A stretch of 64,000 nt of DNA from Nevskia sp. (GTDB taxonomy: Bacteria > Pseudomonadota > Gammaproteobacteria > Nevskiales > Nevskiaceae): contig NZ_JAKFUM010000008.1 of NCBI RefSeq assembly GCF_021732705.1, forward strand, positions 124,001-188,000. Reading direction: 5' to 3'. Position numbers and translations under genes: made by a program. The notes under the pieces were generated by a model. That model ran no database searches and was not told the origin of the DNA. It saw nothing but the letters and a program-made list of their open reading frames with translations. This document shows positions 1-9,383 of the stretch, one piece after another (positions within the stretch are counted from its first letter, which is position 1; each line of letters starts with the position of its first letter).

Positions 1-1
1 C

Positions 2-1168
2 ACGCTGGCGCAGATTCAGGCTGCGCTCGGCGTCGGCAATGCCGAGGACCTGCTCGACCTGCAACTGCCGCAAAGCCAGATTCTCGATGCACTGGCCACG
101 GCACTGGCCAACACCGGTCAGACCGCCGCCGCCAACACGCTGCAGACCCTGGCCGATCTCGCCGATCCGAACCGCACGACGACGCTTGGCAATGTGCTCG
201 GGATCGAGGACGGGGCGGCGGCCTTGGTCGATGCGCTGCCGTTCAACGCGCTCTCGGTGCTGCAGGCGCTGGCGTTGAGCGCCGCGCATGGCCTGTATCC
301 GCTGAACATTCCGAACCTGGGCGTCAATGTCGCGAATCTGGTCAGCCTCGACACCTTCATCGAGGTCGGACAGCCGCAGCGCGAGTCCCAGCAGTTCGAG
401 ACGATCGGCCTCGGCCGCCCGAGCCCGCTGAGCGCGCCGCGAACGGTTGCGACCACGCAGCAGATCACGCTGAAGCTGCGCGCCGTCGTCAACAATGTTC
501 CGGGCCTCGCGGCCCTGGCGCAGGTCAAGCTGGGCGTCGACGTGGCGGTCAGCAGTGCCAGCAGCCAGCTGACCTCGATCCTGTGCCCGTCGGCGGTGTC
601 GAGCCCAGCCCGGCCGCAGCCGGTCGTGGCGCTGAGCACGACGGTGATGCCGGCCTCGCTGACGGTCGGCTCGTTCAGCACGAGCAACCCGTCGGGGCCG
701 TTGACCTCGGGATCACTGGTGTCGGCGCTCTTTGGCCTGCTGACGGTCAATCTGAATTCGGCACCGCTGTCGGCTCAGGTCGGCGGCGCCGGCCCGACGA
801 TCAACACCTTCAATGGGCCGTTCCCGAGCGCCCCGGCGACGGTTGGCTCGAACATTTCGCTCGGCAACACGCTGAACGGCCTCAGCGGCAGCCTGCGCAA
901 CAATCTGACGATCTGCGCGACACCGCTGCCCTGCCTGCAGGCGGGCGGCCTCGCAGCGGCCGTCACCGGCATCCTGTCCCCGGTCACGAATGTCCTCGAC
1001 GGCGCGGTGACCAACCTGCTGCAGACGCTGGGCGTGCAGGTGGGCGCGGCGCAGATCACGGTGCTGCGGCTCAATTACGGCAACGAGTCGAATGGCGGCG
1101 CCAATCCGCTGAACCAGGTGCCGAGCATCTTCAACGAGCAGGTTCCGGCGCCGCCCGCGACGCGTTGA
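2..1168 (+). CDS. TadG-like pilus-assembly-associated protein, C-terminal part (5' truncated by window)
   Basis: The frame is open from the window edge to a TGA at 1166-1168, so 388 residues are visible and the start lies outside. The ATG at 194 is internal because protein-like sequence continues without a break upstream of it. The protein is rich in Ala, Leu, Asn, Thr and Val, nearly uncharged, with long beta-prone stretches and three Cys near the C-terminus (TIC, PLPC). This composition, and a late segment of the type NLLQTLGVQVG followed by an interaction-like tail, resembles the C-terminal half of large exported proteins annotated as TadG-like in Tad/Flp pilus loci of Nevskiales-type bacteria. 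The family call is from memory of such proteins and is not proven. No other tad gene is in the window, so the locus, if present, lies upstream. Confidence 0.5.
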   Translation, partial: TLAQIQAALGVGNAEDLLDLQLPQSQILDALATALANTGQTAAANTLQTLADLADPNRTTTLGNVLGIEDGAAALVDALPFNALSVLQALALSAAHGLYPLNIPNLGVNVANLVSLDTFIEVGQPQRESQQFETIGLGRPSPLSAPRTVATTQQITLKLRAVVNNVPGLAALAQVKLGVDVAVSSASSQLTSILCPSAVSSPARPQPVVALSTTVMPASLTVGSFSTSNPSGPLTSGSLVSALFGLLTVNLNSAPLSAQVGGAGPTINTFNGPFPSAPATVGSNISLGNTLNGLSGSLRNNLTICATPLPCLQAGGLAAAVTGILSPVTNVLDGAVTNLLQTLGVQVGAAQITVLRLNYGNESNGGANPLNQVPSIFNEQVPAPPATR

Positions 1169-1217
1169 CGCGAGGCCCGCGATAATCGGCGCGGGCCCAC
1201 CACCTGCTCCGATTCCG

Positions 1218-1643
1218 ATGCCGCTGCCTGACCCGGTTCTCGACGCTGCCGCCGTCGAGCGCATCATCTACAACGGCCTGCCGATGTCTTCGCTCGCGGC
1301 CTTCACCGTCATCGACGTGGCCCGCGGCAGCACCACCGTGCGCCTGCCGTTTGCCAGCTGGATGCTGCGCCCGGGTGGCACCGTCGCCGGGCCAGTGATG
1401 ATGCTGGCAGCCGATACCGCGATGTACGCGGTGATCCTCGCCCACATCGGCGATCAGGTGATGGCGCTGACCACGAATCTGACGATCAACTTCCTGAATC
1501 GGCCGCAGCCGGCCGCCGTGATCGCCGAAGGCCGGATCCTGAAGCTGGGCCGGCGGCTGGCGACGGTGGAAGTACTGATCCGCAGCGAAGGCGACGACAC
1601 GCTCGTCGCTCACGCCACCGGCAGCTACGCACTGCCCGGCTGA
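1218..1643 (+). CDS. PaaI-type hotdog-fold thioesterase
   Basis: A 141-residue protein of the length expected for a single hotdog domain. The central helix region (residues about 55-75, PGGTVAGPVMMLAADTAMYA) matches the PaaI/YdiI-type pattern in which a small-residue-rich helix carries the catalytic acidic residue (Asp in AADTAM). A beta-strand block follows (TTNLTINFLNRPQ, then ILKLGRRLATVEV), typical of the ligand-binding sheet. Such enzymes hydrolyse acyl- or aryl-CoA thioesters in the cytoplasm. The gene stands alone between the TadG-like gene (50 bases upstream) and cstA (about 147 bases downstream), so the context does not give the substrate. The fold call is confident; the exact CoA ester is unknown. 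Confidence 0.8.
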   Translation: MPLPDPVLDAAAVERIIYNGLPMSSLAAFTVIDVARGSTTVRLPFASWMLRPGGTVAGPVMMLAADTAMYAVILAHIGDQVMALTTNLTINFLNRPQPAAVIAEGRILKLGRRLATVEVLIRSEGDDTLVAHATGSYALPG

Positions 1644-1790
1644 GCCAGCGCCGCACGCGGCACGGGCGGCTCACCCGACGCCCGACATTCGACCTTCGCC
1701 GCGCTTGACCCCGCTGCCGTCACGGCCGAATCTTGCCGCCACAACGAGCAGATTGCCGGCCGCGTCCCGCAGGCCCGGCCGGAGAACACG

Positions 1791-3872
1791 ATGAACGCTG
1801 GTGCAACGAGCGTGGGCGCGCGGATCGGCTGGGCCGTGCTGGCGCTGTTCGGCGCGGCCTGCCTCGCCGTGGTGGCGTTGCGCCGCGGCGAGACCATCAA
1901 CGCGATGTGGCTAGTCGCGGCCGCCGCGTCCGTGTTCCTGATCGGCTACCGCTTCTACAGCCGCTACATCGCCTACACCGCGCTGGGGCTCGACCCGAAC
2001 CGCGCGACGCCGGCGCAGTTGCGCAATGACGGTCTGGACTTCGTGCCGACCGACCGCACCGTGCTGTTCGGCCACCATTTCGCCGCCATTGCCGGTGCCG
2101 GTCCGCTGGTTGGACCGGTGCTCGCGTCGCAGATGGGGTATCTGCCCGGCACCTTGTGGATTCTCGTCGGCGTCGTGTTCGCCGGGGCGGTGCAGGATTT
2201 CATCATCCTGTTCCTGTCGACCCGACGCGATGCCCGCGGCCTCGGCGACATGATCCGCACCGAACTCGGCCCCACCGCCGGCTGGGTGGCGATGACCGGC
2301 ATCCTGATGATCACCATCATGCTGATCGCCGTGCTCGCGCTGATCGTGGTCAAGGCGCTCGCGGAAAGTCCGTGGGGCCTGTTCACGGTGGCCGCGACCA
2401 TTCCGATCGCGATGTTCATGGGCGTGTACTCGCGCTATCTGCGGCCGGGCAAGGTCGGCGAGATGTCGCTGATCGGCATCGTGGCGCTGGTGGCGGCGGT
2501 GATCGTCGGCGGCCATGTCGCCGCTGATCCGGCGTGGGCCGCCGCGTTCACGCACAAGGGCACGACGCTCGCCTGGCTGCTGATCGGCTACGGCTTCGCG
2601 GCCTCGGTGCTGCCCGTCTGGCTGCTGCTGGCACCGCGCGACTACCTGTCGACGTTCATGAAGATCGGCACCGTGGCGCTGCTGGCAGTGGCGATCCTGA
2701 TCTCCGCGCCGACCCTGCAGATGCCGGCCGTCACCCGCTTCATCGACGGCACCGGCCCGGTCTGGAGCGGCAGCCTGTTCCCGTTCCTGTTCATCACCAT
2801 CGCCTGCGGCGCGGTCAGCGGCTTCCACGCGATGGTGTCCAGCGGCACCACGCCGAAGATGCTGGCCAACGAAACCCACGCCCGGCCGATCGGCTACGGC
2901 AGCATGCTGATGGAAGCCTGTGTCGCGATCATGGCGCTGACCGCGGCCTGCACGCTGGACCCCGGCGTCTACTTCGCGATGAACTCGCCGGCCGCGGCGA
3001 TCGGCACCACGGTCGAATCGGCCTCGGCCGCGATCGCCAACTGGGGCTTCGTGATCACGCCGGACCAGCTCGCCCAGACCGCGAAGGACATCGGCGAGAA
3101 CTCGATCCTGAGCCGCGCCGGTGGCGCGCCGACCTTGGCCGTCGGCATGGCGCACATCCTGCACAACGTCATCCCGAGCATCGGCTCGATGGCGTTCTGG
3201 TACCACTACGCGATCCTGTTCGAGGCGCTGTTCATCCTGACCACGGTCGACGCCGGCACCCGCATCGCCCGCTTCATGATCCAGGACCTGTTCGGGGCGA
3301 TGTACGCGCCGATGAAGAACACCGCGAGCTGGGGCGCGAACACCGTGGCGACCACGATCTGCGTCGCCGGCTGGGGCTGGTTCCTGTATCAGGGCGTGAC
3401 CGATCCGCTCGGCGGCATCAACACGCTGTGGCCGCTGTTCGGCATCGCCAACCAGATGCTCGCCGGCATCGCGCTGATCTTCGCCACCGTCATCCTGATC
3501 AAGATGAAGCGCGAGCGCTACGTCTGGATCACCGCCGTGCCGATGACCTGGCTGTTGATCTGCACGATGACCGCCGGTTACCTGAAGGTGTTTTCGGACA
3601 ACCCGCGCATCGGCTTCCTCGCGCATGGCAACAAGTTCGCCGATGCCCTGGCCCGCGGCGAAGTGCTGGCCCCGGCCAAGTCCGTCGCGCAGATGCAGCA
3701 GATCGTGCTGAACGACCGCATCGACGCAACACTCGCGCTGCTGTTCATGTCGGTGGTCGTGATCGTGTTCGCGCTCGCCATCCGCACCGTCAGAGCAGCG
3801 CTGCGCGCGAATGCGCCGACGACGCTGGAAGCGCCGTACGTGGAGCGGAAGGATGTCGCGGTCACGGCCTGA
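1791..3872 (+). CDS. cstA: Carbon starvation protein CstA (peptide/pyruvate transporter family)
   Basis: This 693-residue, highly hydrophobic protein has roughly 16-18 membrane segments and the conserved CstA landmarks: a GAGPLVGPVLASQMGY-type loop near residue 100, the RRDARGLGDM block, the SGFHAM-SSGTTPK block in the middle, and the FWYHYAILFEALFILTTVDAGTR segment at about 470-490. CstA proteins sit in the inner membrane and import peptides or pyruvate, typically during carbon limitation. An AGGCCCGGCCGGAGAAC leader offers a GGAG ribosome site ahead of the ATG. The next gene is its usual small partner YbdD, essentially abutting, as in many proteobacteria. Substrate choice between peptide and pyruvate cannot be read from sequence. 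Confidence 0.95.
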   Translation: MNAGATSVGARIGWAVLALFGAACLAVVALRRGETINAMWLVAAAASVFLIGYRFYSRYIAYTALGLDPNRATPAQLRNDGLDFVPTDRTVLFGHHFAAIAGAGPLVGPVLASQMGYLPGTLWILVGVVFAGAVQDFIILFLSTRRDARGLGDMIRTELGPTAGWVAMTGILMITIMLIAVLALIVVKALAESPWGLFTVAATIPIAMFMGVYSRYLRPGKVGEMSLIGIVALVAAVIVGGHVAADPAWAAAFTHKGTTLAWLLIGYGFAASVLPVWLLLAPRDYLSTFMKIGTVALLAVAILISAPTLQMPAVTRFIDGTGPVWSGSLFPFLFITIACGAVSGFHAMVSSGTTPKMLANETHARPIGYGSMLMEACVAIMALTAACTLDPGVYFAMNSPAAAIGTTVESASAAIANWGFVITPDQLAQTAKDIGENSILSRAGGAPTLAVGMAHILHNVIPSIGSMAFWYHYAILFEALFILTTVDAGTRIARFMIQDLFGAMYAPMKNTASWGANTVATTICVAGWGWFLYQGVTDPLGGINTLWPLFGIANQMLAGIALIFATVILIKMKRERYVWITAVPMTWLLICTMTAGYLKVFSDNPRIGFLAHGNKFADALARGEVLAPAKSVAQMQQIVLNDRIDATLALLFMSVVVIVFALAIRTVRAALRANAPTTLEAPYVERKDVAVTA

Positions 3873-3897
3873 TGCTGCGGCAGCACCGGACGCCGGC

Positions 3898-4092
3898 ATG
3901 ATCGCGCGGCTGCACGCTGCATGGCGCAAGGCCGCGCAGACCGCGAATCTCGCGATCGGCGTGCCGGATTACGACACCTATGTGGCGCATCAGCGCGACC
4001 GGCACCCGGACCAGCCGGTGATGAGCTACGCCGAGTTCTTCCGGGACCGGCAGGACGCGCGCTATGGCAGGGGGACGTCGCGCTGCTGCTGA
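3898..4092 (+). CDS. YbdD/YjiX family small protein (DUF466), CstA partner
   Basis: A 64-residue protein almost collinear with E. coli YbdD: an N-terminal basic helix, then the block IGVPDYDTYVAHQRDRHPDQ, then MSYAEFFRDRQDARYG and a C-terminal CC pair. The start at 3898 gives the family's normal length. An in-frame ATG at 3853, preceded by a good GGAGCGGAAGG site and overlapping the end of cstA, would add 15 residues and is a real alternative. YbdD-type proteins are almost always encoded directly after cstA-type transporters and are needed for their activity in E. coli relatives; the mechanism is unknown. The gene ends just before a hairpin at 4137-4157. Confidence 0.9.
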   Translation: MIARLHAAWRKAAQTANLAIGVPDYDTYVAHQRDRHPDQPVMSYAEFFRDRQDARYGRGTSRCC

Positions 4093-4136
4093 GCGGGCCG
4101 GGCCGCGATTCGGCGACCGGCCGCCGACAGAGCCTC

Positions 4137-4157
4137 AGGCGGCGCGTTGCGCCGCCT
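4137..4157. repeat. GC-rich inverted repeat after ybdD
   Basis: AGGCGGCGC and GCGCCGCCT form a perfect 9-bp stem around a GTT loop. There is no T-run, so it is at best a weak terminator for cstA-ybdD. The sequence immediately after the stem reads TATACT, a good -10 hexamer, but no convincing -35 lies 17 bases upstream. Confidence 0.35.
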
Positions 4158-4193
4158 ATACTGGCGCGGTACGTCTGACCGTCGGCTCAAGGC

Positions 4194-4682
4194 ATGACCC
4201 TGCAAGACCTGCTGCGTGCCGATCAGCTCGGCATTCGCCTGGAAGTGATGAACGGCCTGTCGATCTGGAAGGCCACGCCGCTGTACGGCGATCAAAAACA
4301 GGTTGAGCCCATCGCCAACAGCGTGCGACCGGCTGAAGGCGTGGTCGATTGCCAGTGCGTTCATGCGATGGACGTCGATGTCCCGTTCCGCGATGGCCTG
4401 AAGCAGCCCGATGTCTCGATCCTCTGCCGCGAGCCGACCGAAGCCGAGCAGCAACAGGCACTGACCTCGATTCCCGAGGCCGTGGTCAAAGTCGTCAGCA
4501 AGGGTTACGCGGCGAAGGATCTGCAGCTGGCGCCGAATTTCTACCTGCCGCCGGGTGTGCAGGACGTACTGGTCTTCGGCCCCACGACTCTGCTGGTGCT
4601 TCACGCCACGCCGGATCGTACGGAGCGGCTGGTGCCGCCGGTCACGCGGCGTCTGGCCTGCGGCAGCGAAGTGACGGTGTAA
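4194..4682 (+). CDS. Uma2-family (DUF820) restriction-endonuclease-fold protein
   Basis: A 162-residue protein with the Uma2 layout: a PDVSIL strand at about residue 71, a PEAVVKVVSKGYAAKDLQ segment at about 94-111, then YLPPGVQDVLVFGP and a short beta tail. Uma2 proteins share the PD-(D/E)XK nuclease fold. The usual VVEVxS motif carries Glu; here it reads VVKVVS, so the canonical catalytic acid is replaced by Lys and activity is doubtful. There is no toxin, methylase or transposon gene next to it. The family is best known from expanded copies in cyanobacteria and its cellular role is not established. The next gene starts 26 bases downstream on the same strand. Confidence 0.7.
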   Translation: MTLQDLLRADQLGIRLEVMNGLSIWKATPLYGDQKQVEPIANSVRPAEGVVDCQCVHAMDVDVPFRDGLKQPDVSILCREPTEAEQQQALTSIPEAVVKVVSKGYAAKDLQLAPNFYLPPGVQDVLVFGPTTLLVLHATPDRTERLVPPVTRRLACGSEVTV

Positions 4683-4708
4683 CAGCGCTTGCGGCCGCCA
4701 GTCCGGTG

Positions 4709-5152
4709 ATGACGAGCGCCAAACGGGTGGCGAGTCTCTGGGGTGAGTCGTCAGGCACCTGCTCATGCTGTGGCCGGACGTCACGAACCATCTGGGGCGG
4801 GCTGCACGCCGACGGCCTCGCGCGCGCCACCTATTTCGTTCAGTGGACCATTGGTGCGCCTGAGCACGACGTCCACATCGATCTCGTCGTTGGGGCCTGG
4901 GGCGAGGGAACTTCCGCTGCCGATCGAGCGCTGATTGCAGTCCTTTACCGGCCATCGCCAGAGGGCGGTTCTTTCAAGGTCATCGATGGCAGCGGCCGCC
5001 ACGCGCGACAGGCCAAGCTGTGCGCCCGATCCTTGCCACGGGCCGAAGTCCTGGGCACGCCAATCGCCGAAGAGGTCTTCGGCTTCCTCGATGCGATTTG
5101 GCTGGGCGATCCCCGGATTGCAGAGGTGACCGCCCTCAACAACCTGGTCTGA
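4709..5152 (+). CDS. Conserved hypothetical protein with N-terminal CxCC motif
   Basis: A 147-residue soluble protein. After a 15-residue lead it shows CSCCGRTSRTIWG, a compact Cys cluster that may bind zinc, followed by a beta-rich region (YFVQWTIGAPEHDVHIDLVVG, then GAWGEGTSAADRALIAV) and an acidic helical C-terminus ending in LDAIWLGDPRIAEV. I recognise this as a widespread family of small cytoplasmic proteins with no known function. The start at 4709 is the first ATG after the preceding gene ends; the longer open frame upstream is only a shadow of the Uma2 gene. It is convergent with thrB. Confidence 0.6.
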   Translation: MTSAKRVASLWGESSGTCSCCGRTSRTIWGGLHADGLARATYFVQWTIGAPEHDVHIDLVVGAWGEGTSAADRALIAVLYRPSPEGGSFKVIDGSGRHARQAKLCARSLPRAEVLGTPIAEEVFGFLDAIWLGDPRIAEVTALNNLV

Positions 5153-5199
5153 GCGCGCGGCGCGTCCGGCGTGCGCGGTCAAGCGGCGTCATCCCGAGG

Positions 5200-6138
5200 T
5201 CACAACACGGGCGGCTTCTGGGTCCGGTGGTGCACGAGAATGCGGCGATACGGTTCCGGGTCCTTGATGTGGACGAGGTCGCCTTCGCGCGGGAAGGTCC
5301 AGTCGTACAGGCGTGACAGGTAGAAGCGGAACGCGGCCGCGCGCAGCACCAGCGGCCAGGCGGCTTCCTCGGCCGCGGTTGGCGGGCGGCAGGCGCGGTA
5401 GGCGCTGAGCAGCGCGGCGGAGTGGGCGCGGTCGAGGCTGCCATCGGGCAGCGCGCACCAGTCGTTCAGGGTCACGGCGAGGTCGTACAGCAGCGAGTCG
5501 TTGCAGGCGTAGTAGAAGTCGATGACGCCGGTCAGGCGGTCGTCGACGAACAGCACGTTGTCCTTGAACAGGTCGGCGTGGATCACGCCCTGCGGCAGGC
5601 TGGCGAGATCGAGTCGCGCCTGCGCGGCCAGCTCGTCGGCGATCAGGTCGCGCGCGTCCGGTGTGGTCTTCGGCAGCAGCGTTTCACCGGTCTGCCGACG
5701 CCAGTCGACCCCGCGCGAGTTGCTGCAGACGCCGGTGTAGCTCGCGGTGAGCTTGTGCAGTTCACCCAATGCGTGACCGACGGCGGCGCACTGCATCAGG
5801 TTCGGGAACAGCACGCTCTGGCCGGTGAGCCGGGCGACCAGCGCCGCCGGCTTGCCGTTCAGCGCTTTCAGCGTCTGGCCAGCGTTGTCCGATACCGGCA
5901 GCGCGCTCGGATACCCGTGCCGCGCCAGATGTTCCATCAGACCGAGGAAGAATGGCAGGTCGTTGTAGTCCAGCCGCTCGAACAGCGTCAGCACCCACCG
6001 GCCGCGGCTGGTGTCGACGAAATAGTTGGTGTTCTCGATGCCTTCGCCGATGCCCTGGAAGCCGAGCAGGGTGCCGAGATCGTACTGGCGCAGGAATTCC
6101 AGCAGTTCGGCGTGGCTGACTTTGGTGAAGACGGACAT
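5200..6138 (-). CDS. thrB: Homoserine kinase, ThrB type II (APH fold)
   Basis: A 312-residue protein beginning MSVFTKVSHAELLEFLRQYD, the standard opening of the aminoglycoside-phosphotransferase-like homoserine kinases. The ATP-loop region IGEGIENTNYFV lies near residue 30, the catalytic loop VIHADLFKDNVLF (HxDxxxxN) at about 185-197 and the metal-binding IDFYYAC just after. It phosphorylates homoserine on the way to threonine in the cytoplasm. Length matches the family. It is divergent from trkH with about 130 bases between likely starts, and no other thr gene is adjacent, which is normal for this kinase type. Confidence 0.93.
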   Translation of the reverse strand: MSVFTKVSHAELLEFLRQYDLGTLLGFQGIGEGIENTNYFVDTSRGRWVLTLFERLDYNDLPFFLGLMEHLARHGYPSALPVSDNAGQTLKALNGKPAALVARLTGQSVLFPNLMQCAAVGHALGELHKLTASYTGVCSNSRGVDWRRQTGETLLPKTTPDARDLIADELAAQARLDLASLPQGVIHADLFKDNVLFVDDRLTGVIDFYYACNDSLLYDLAVTLNDWCALPDGSLDRAHSAALLSAYRACRPPTAAEEAAWPLVLRAAAFRFYLSRLYDWTFPREGDLVHIKDPEPYRRILVHHRTQKPPVL

Positions 6139-6272
6139 GGCGGCAGGTGGCGGGCTGGGGCGCCGCGCAGTTTACGAAAACACGGCCGCCGCCGTTCGCG
6201 CCCGACGCACGGGAAGCGCGGTCACGCGTTGTAAACTCATGGTTCCGCACACGGCCTTTCGGACTCCGGCAC

Positions 6273-7730
6273 TTGCTGAAGGATTTGCTCAACGTCGCCC
6301 GTCCGCTCGGCATCCTGCTGATGGCGTTTTCCGTGGCGTTCCTGCCGCCGATCGGCATCTCGCTGCTGAATGACGAAGGCGCGCTGCGGCCGTACCTCGC
6401 CGGGCTGGCGGCCAATTTCGGGCTGGGCCTGCTGCTGTGGCTGGTCGCGCGGCGAAACCGCCGCGAGCTGAAATCGCGCGACGGCTTTCTGCTGGTGGCG
6501 CTGACCTGGACCCTGCTCGCCGCCACCGCCGCAGTGCCGCTGATGATCGGCCTCGGCATGAGCTTCACCGATGCCTACTTCGAGACGATGTCGGGCTTCA
6601 CCACGACCGGTGCCACCGTGCTCACCGGCCTCGATGGCATGGACCACGCGCACAATCTCTGGCGTCACGAGCTGTGCTGGCTCGGCGGCCTCGGCATCAT
6701 CGGCCTCGCGATGGCCGTGCTGCCGCTGCTCGGTGTCGGCGGCATGCAGGTGTATCGCGCGGAAGCCACCGGGCCGATCAAGGATTCGCGCCTGACGCCG
6801 CGGCTGGTGCAGACCGCGCGCTCGCTGTGGCTGATCTACACCGGCCTGACCGCCGCCTGCGCGCTGGCGCTGTGGCTGGCCGGCATGACCGCGTTCGATG
6901 CCATCTGCCATGCCTTCGCGTCCTTGTCGCTTGGCGGCTTCTCGACCCACGACGCCAGCATCGGCTACTTCGATTCAGTGCTGGTCGAAGTGATCCTGAT
7001 CGTGTTCATGGTGCTGGCCGGCATCAACTTCGCCACGCACTTCCTCGCGCTGCGTGGCCGAAGCCTGCGGCCGTACTGGCGGGATGCCGAGGCGCTGGCG
7101 ATGATCGGCGTGCTGGTCGGCAGTTGCGTCGGCATCGCGCTGTACATCTGGATCAGCGGCGTCTATCCGGATTTCTGGACGGCGCTGCGCTACGCCAGTT
7201 TCAACCTGGTGTCGGTGGCGCTGGACTGCGGCCTGGTCAATGCCGACTTCGGCCAGTGGCCGATCGCCGCCGGTTTCTGGATTCTTGCGATGTCCTGCGT
7301 CGCCGCTTCGGCCGGCTCCACCGGCGGCGGCATCAAGATGATCCGCACGCTGATCCTCTTCAAGCAGAGCGGGCGCGAGCTGACGAGCCTCGTGCACCCG
7401 AGCGCGATGCACTCGCTGAAGGTCGGCGGTCAGGTGGTGTCGGAGCGCACCATCCTGTCGGTGTTCGGCTTCATCCACCTGTACACGATCAGCATCGTGG
7501 TCTTCGCGCTGCTGCTGCTGATCAGCGGACTCGATCCGGTGACCGCGTTCTCCGCCGTGGTGACGACGATGAACAACGCCGGCCCGGGCCTGGGCCTGGT
7601 CGGCCCGGCCACGACCTTCGCCGTGCTGACCGATTTCCAGACCTGGGTGTGCACGGTCGCGATGCTGACCGGGCGTCTGGAAGTGTTCGTGCTGATCGTG
7701 CTGCTGACGCCCACGTTCTGGCGCGAGTGA
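6273..7730 (+). CDS. trkH: Trk system potassium uptake protein TrkH
   Basis: The protein carries the four selectivity-filter repeats of the Trk/Ktr/HKT superfamily, including TMSGFTTTGATVL (filter 1, about 65 residues into the mature frame), SLGGFSTHD (filter 2) and ASAGSTGGGIK (filter 3), with TMNNAGPGL as the fourth. It forms the K+-conducting membrane subunit regulated by TrkA. I start it at TTG 6273 (LLKDLLNVARPLG), which fits the family's N-terminus. An in-frame ATG at 6147 would begin 8 bases from the divergent thrB start and adds 42 residues of low-quality sequence; ATG 6321 is also possible. It is convergent with trkA, 46 bases apart, an arrangement that keeps the two Trk subunits together. 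Confidence 0.92.
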   Translation: MLKDLLNVARPLGILLMAFSVAFLPPIGISLLNDEGALRPYLAGLAANFGLGLLLWLVARRNRRELKSRDGFLLVALTWTLLAATAAVPLMIGLGMSFTDAYFETMSGFTTTGATVLTGLDGMDHAHNLWRHELCWLGGLGIIGLAMAVLPLLGVGGMQVYRAEATGPIKDSRLTPRLVQTARSLWLIYTGLTAACALALWLAGMTAFDAICHAFASLSLGGFSTHDASIGYFDSVLVEVILIVFMVLAGINFATHFLALRGRSLRPYWRDAEALAMIGVLVGSCVGIALYIWISGVYPDFWTALRYASFNLVSVALDCGLVNADFGQWPIAAGFWILAMSCVAASAGSTGGGIKMIRTLILFKQSGRELTSLVHPSAMHSLKVGGQVVSERTILSVFGFIHLYTISIVVFALLLLISGLDPVTAFSAVVTTMNNAGPGLGLVGPATTFAVLTDFQTWVCTVAMLTGRLEVFVLIVLLTPTFWRE

Positions 7731-7776
7731 GCGGGCGGGCTGCGCAGCGTCGGCGTTGCCCGCGCGGTGCCGCTGC

Positions 7777-9156
7777 CTACAGGAACGTCAGCCCGACCTG
7801 GAACAGCTTCTCGACATCCTTGGTCCGGCGCTTGTCGACGATGAACAGGATCACGTGGTCTTCCGCCTCCACCCGGGTGTCGTGGTGGGCAATGATCACG
7901 TCGTCGCCGCGCACCAGCGCGCCGATGGTGGTGCCGGGCGGCAGCTTGATCTCGTCGAGCCGGCGGCCGACGACCTTCGAGTTGTGCCGGTCGCCATGCG
8001 CCACGGCTTCGATCGCTTCCGCCGCCCCGCGCCGCAGCGAGTGCACCTTGGCGACATCGCCGCGCCGCACATGGGTCAGCAGCGCGCTGACCGTGGCCTG
8101 CTGCGGCGAGACCGCGATGTCGATCGCGCCACCTTCCACCAGATCGACATAGGCCAGCCGATTGATCAGGCTCAGCACGCGCCTTGCGCCGAGGCGCTTG
8201 GCCAGCATCGCCGACAGGATGTTCGCTTCGTCGTCATTGGTGACGGCGCAGAACACGTCGGTGTCCTCGATGTTTTCCTCTTCCAGCAACGCTTCGTTCG
8301 CGGCGTCGCCGGCCAGCACGATGACGTGGTTCAACTGCTGCGACAGCAGCCGTGCGCGGTCGGTCGAGCGTTCGATGATCTTGACCTGGCACTTCTTTTC
8401 CAGCGCCCGCGCCAGCCGCATGCCGATGTTGCCGCCGCCGGCGAGCATCACGCGCTTCACCGGGCGATCGACCCGGCGCAGCTCGGCCATGATCTTCGGG
8501 ATGTGGCCGCGCGCGGCGACGAAGAACACTTCGTCGTCGGCTTCGAGGATGGTCGAGCCTTCCGGAATGATCGGCCGGCCGCGCCGGTAGATCGCGGCGA
8601 CGCGGGCATCGACCCCGGTCGGCAGATGGTTCGGCAGCTCGCGCAGTTCGTGACCGACCAGCGGGCCGCCGTAGTACGCGCGCACACCGACCAGCTGCAC
8701 CTTGCCGTCGGCGAAGTCGACCACCTGCAGCGCGCCCGGATACTCGATCAGACGCAGGATCGCGTCGGTGACCAGCTGCTCCGGGCTGATCCGCATGTCG
8801 ACGCTGAGCGCGTCCGGCAGGAACAGCCGGTCTTCCTCGTTCAGGTACTCGGCGGCGCGGACGCGGGCGATCTTGGTCGGCGTGTGGAACAGCGTCTGGC
8901 TGATCCGGCAGGCGAGCATGTTGGTCTCGTCGCTGTCGGTGACGGCGATGATCATCTCGGCATCGTTGACGCCGGCGCGGCGCAGGGTTTCCGGGTGCGA
9001 GGCGTGGCCGAGCACGGTGCGGATGTCGAGCCGTTCCTGCAGCGCCGCCAGCGCGTGGCTGTTGGAATCGATCACGGTGATGTCGTGCGCTTCGCGGGCG
9101 AGATTCTCGGCCAAGGTGGAGCCGACCTGGCCTGCGCCCAGAATCACGATCTTCAT
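7777..9156 (-). CDS. trkA: Trk system K+ transport regulatory protein TrkA
   Basis: A 459-residue cytoplasmic protein with duplicated RCK units. The first begins [20 protein letters not shown], a GxGxxG NAD-binding fold; the second has [17 protein letters not shown] at about residue 235. Each Rossmann domain is followed by a TrkA-C domain, for example the block ending [25 protein letters not shown]. It gates TrkH in response to NAD+/NADH and ATP in characterised systems. The length equals E. coli TrkA. It faces trkH tail to tail. Confidence 0.96.
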   Translation of the reverse strand: MKIVILGAGQVGSTLAENLAREAHDITVIDSNSHALAALQERLDIRTVLGHASHPETLRRAGVNDAEMIIAVTDSDETNMLACRISQTLFHTPTKIARVRAAEYLNEEDRLFLPDALSVDMRISPEQLVTDAILRLIEYPGALQVVDFADGKVQLVGVRAYYGGPLVGHELRELPNHLPTGVDARVAAIYRRGRPIIPEGSTILEADDEVFFVAARGHIPKIMAELRRVDRPVKRVMLAGGGNIGMRLARALEKKCQVKIIERSTDRARLLSQQLNHVIVLAGDAANEALLEEENIEDTDVFCAVTNDDEANILSAMLAKRLGARRVLSLINRLAYVDLVEGGAIDIAVSPQQATVSALLTHVRRGDVAKVHSLRRGAAEAIEAVAHGDRHNSKVVGRRLDEIKLPPGTTIGALVRGDDVIIAHHDTRVEAEDHVILFIVDKRRTKDVEKLFQVGLTFL

Positions 9157-9330
9157 GCCCGAATCACTGGAATTCCTTCACGGCGCGCACGGTACCCCCG
9201 CGTGCTGCACTGCGCAACCGGGCTTGATCGGCTCAAGACGATCGCTCATCCGCGGTGATGACCCGTGGGTTCGCCACCCCCGGCCGCGGTGCGACAAGCC
9301 GGCTGGCCGGTCTCGCCGCGTGGGCCGTCC

Positions 9331-9349
9331 CGCCGCTACAGTAGCGGCG
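9331..9349. promoter_or_regulatory. Perfect inverted repeat overlapping a possible -10 box
   Basis: CGCCGCTAC-A-GTAGCGGCG is a perfect palindrome with 9-base arms, 35 bases before the start of the alpha/beta hydrolase gene. Its centre contains TACAGT, a fair -10 element. It could be an operator or simply a hairpin in the leader. Confidence 0.35.
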
Positions 9350-9383
9350 CGCGGTCGTCGCGCCACCCGAAACGCCATCATCC

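Noticed and set aside
1911-3929. 672-codon open frame antisense to cstA
   Set aside because: Composition is His/Arg/Asp/Gln-biased and it mirrors codon third-position GC of cstA; no motif is visible.
6147-6272. Longer N-terminus of trkH from ATG 6147
   Set aside because: It would start 8 bases from the divergent thrB start, leaves no promoter space and adds residues unlike the TrkH family.
7731-7776. Terminator between trkH and trkA
   Set aside because: Only short imperfect GC arms are present and there is no T-run on either strand.
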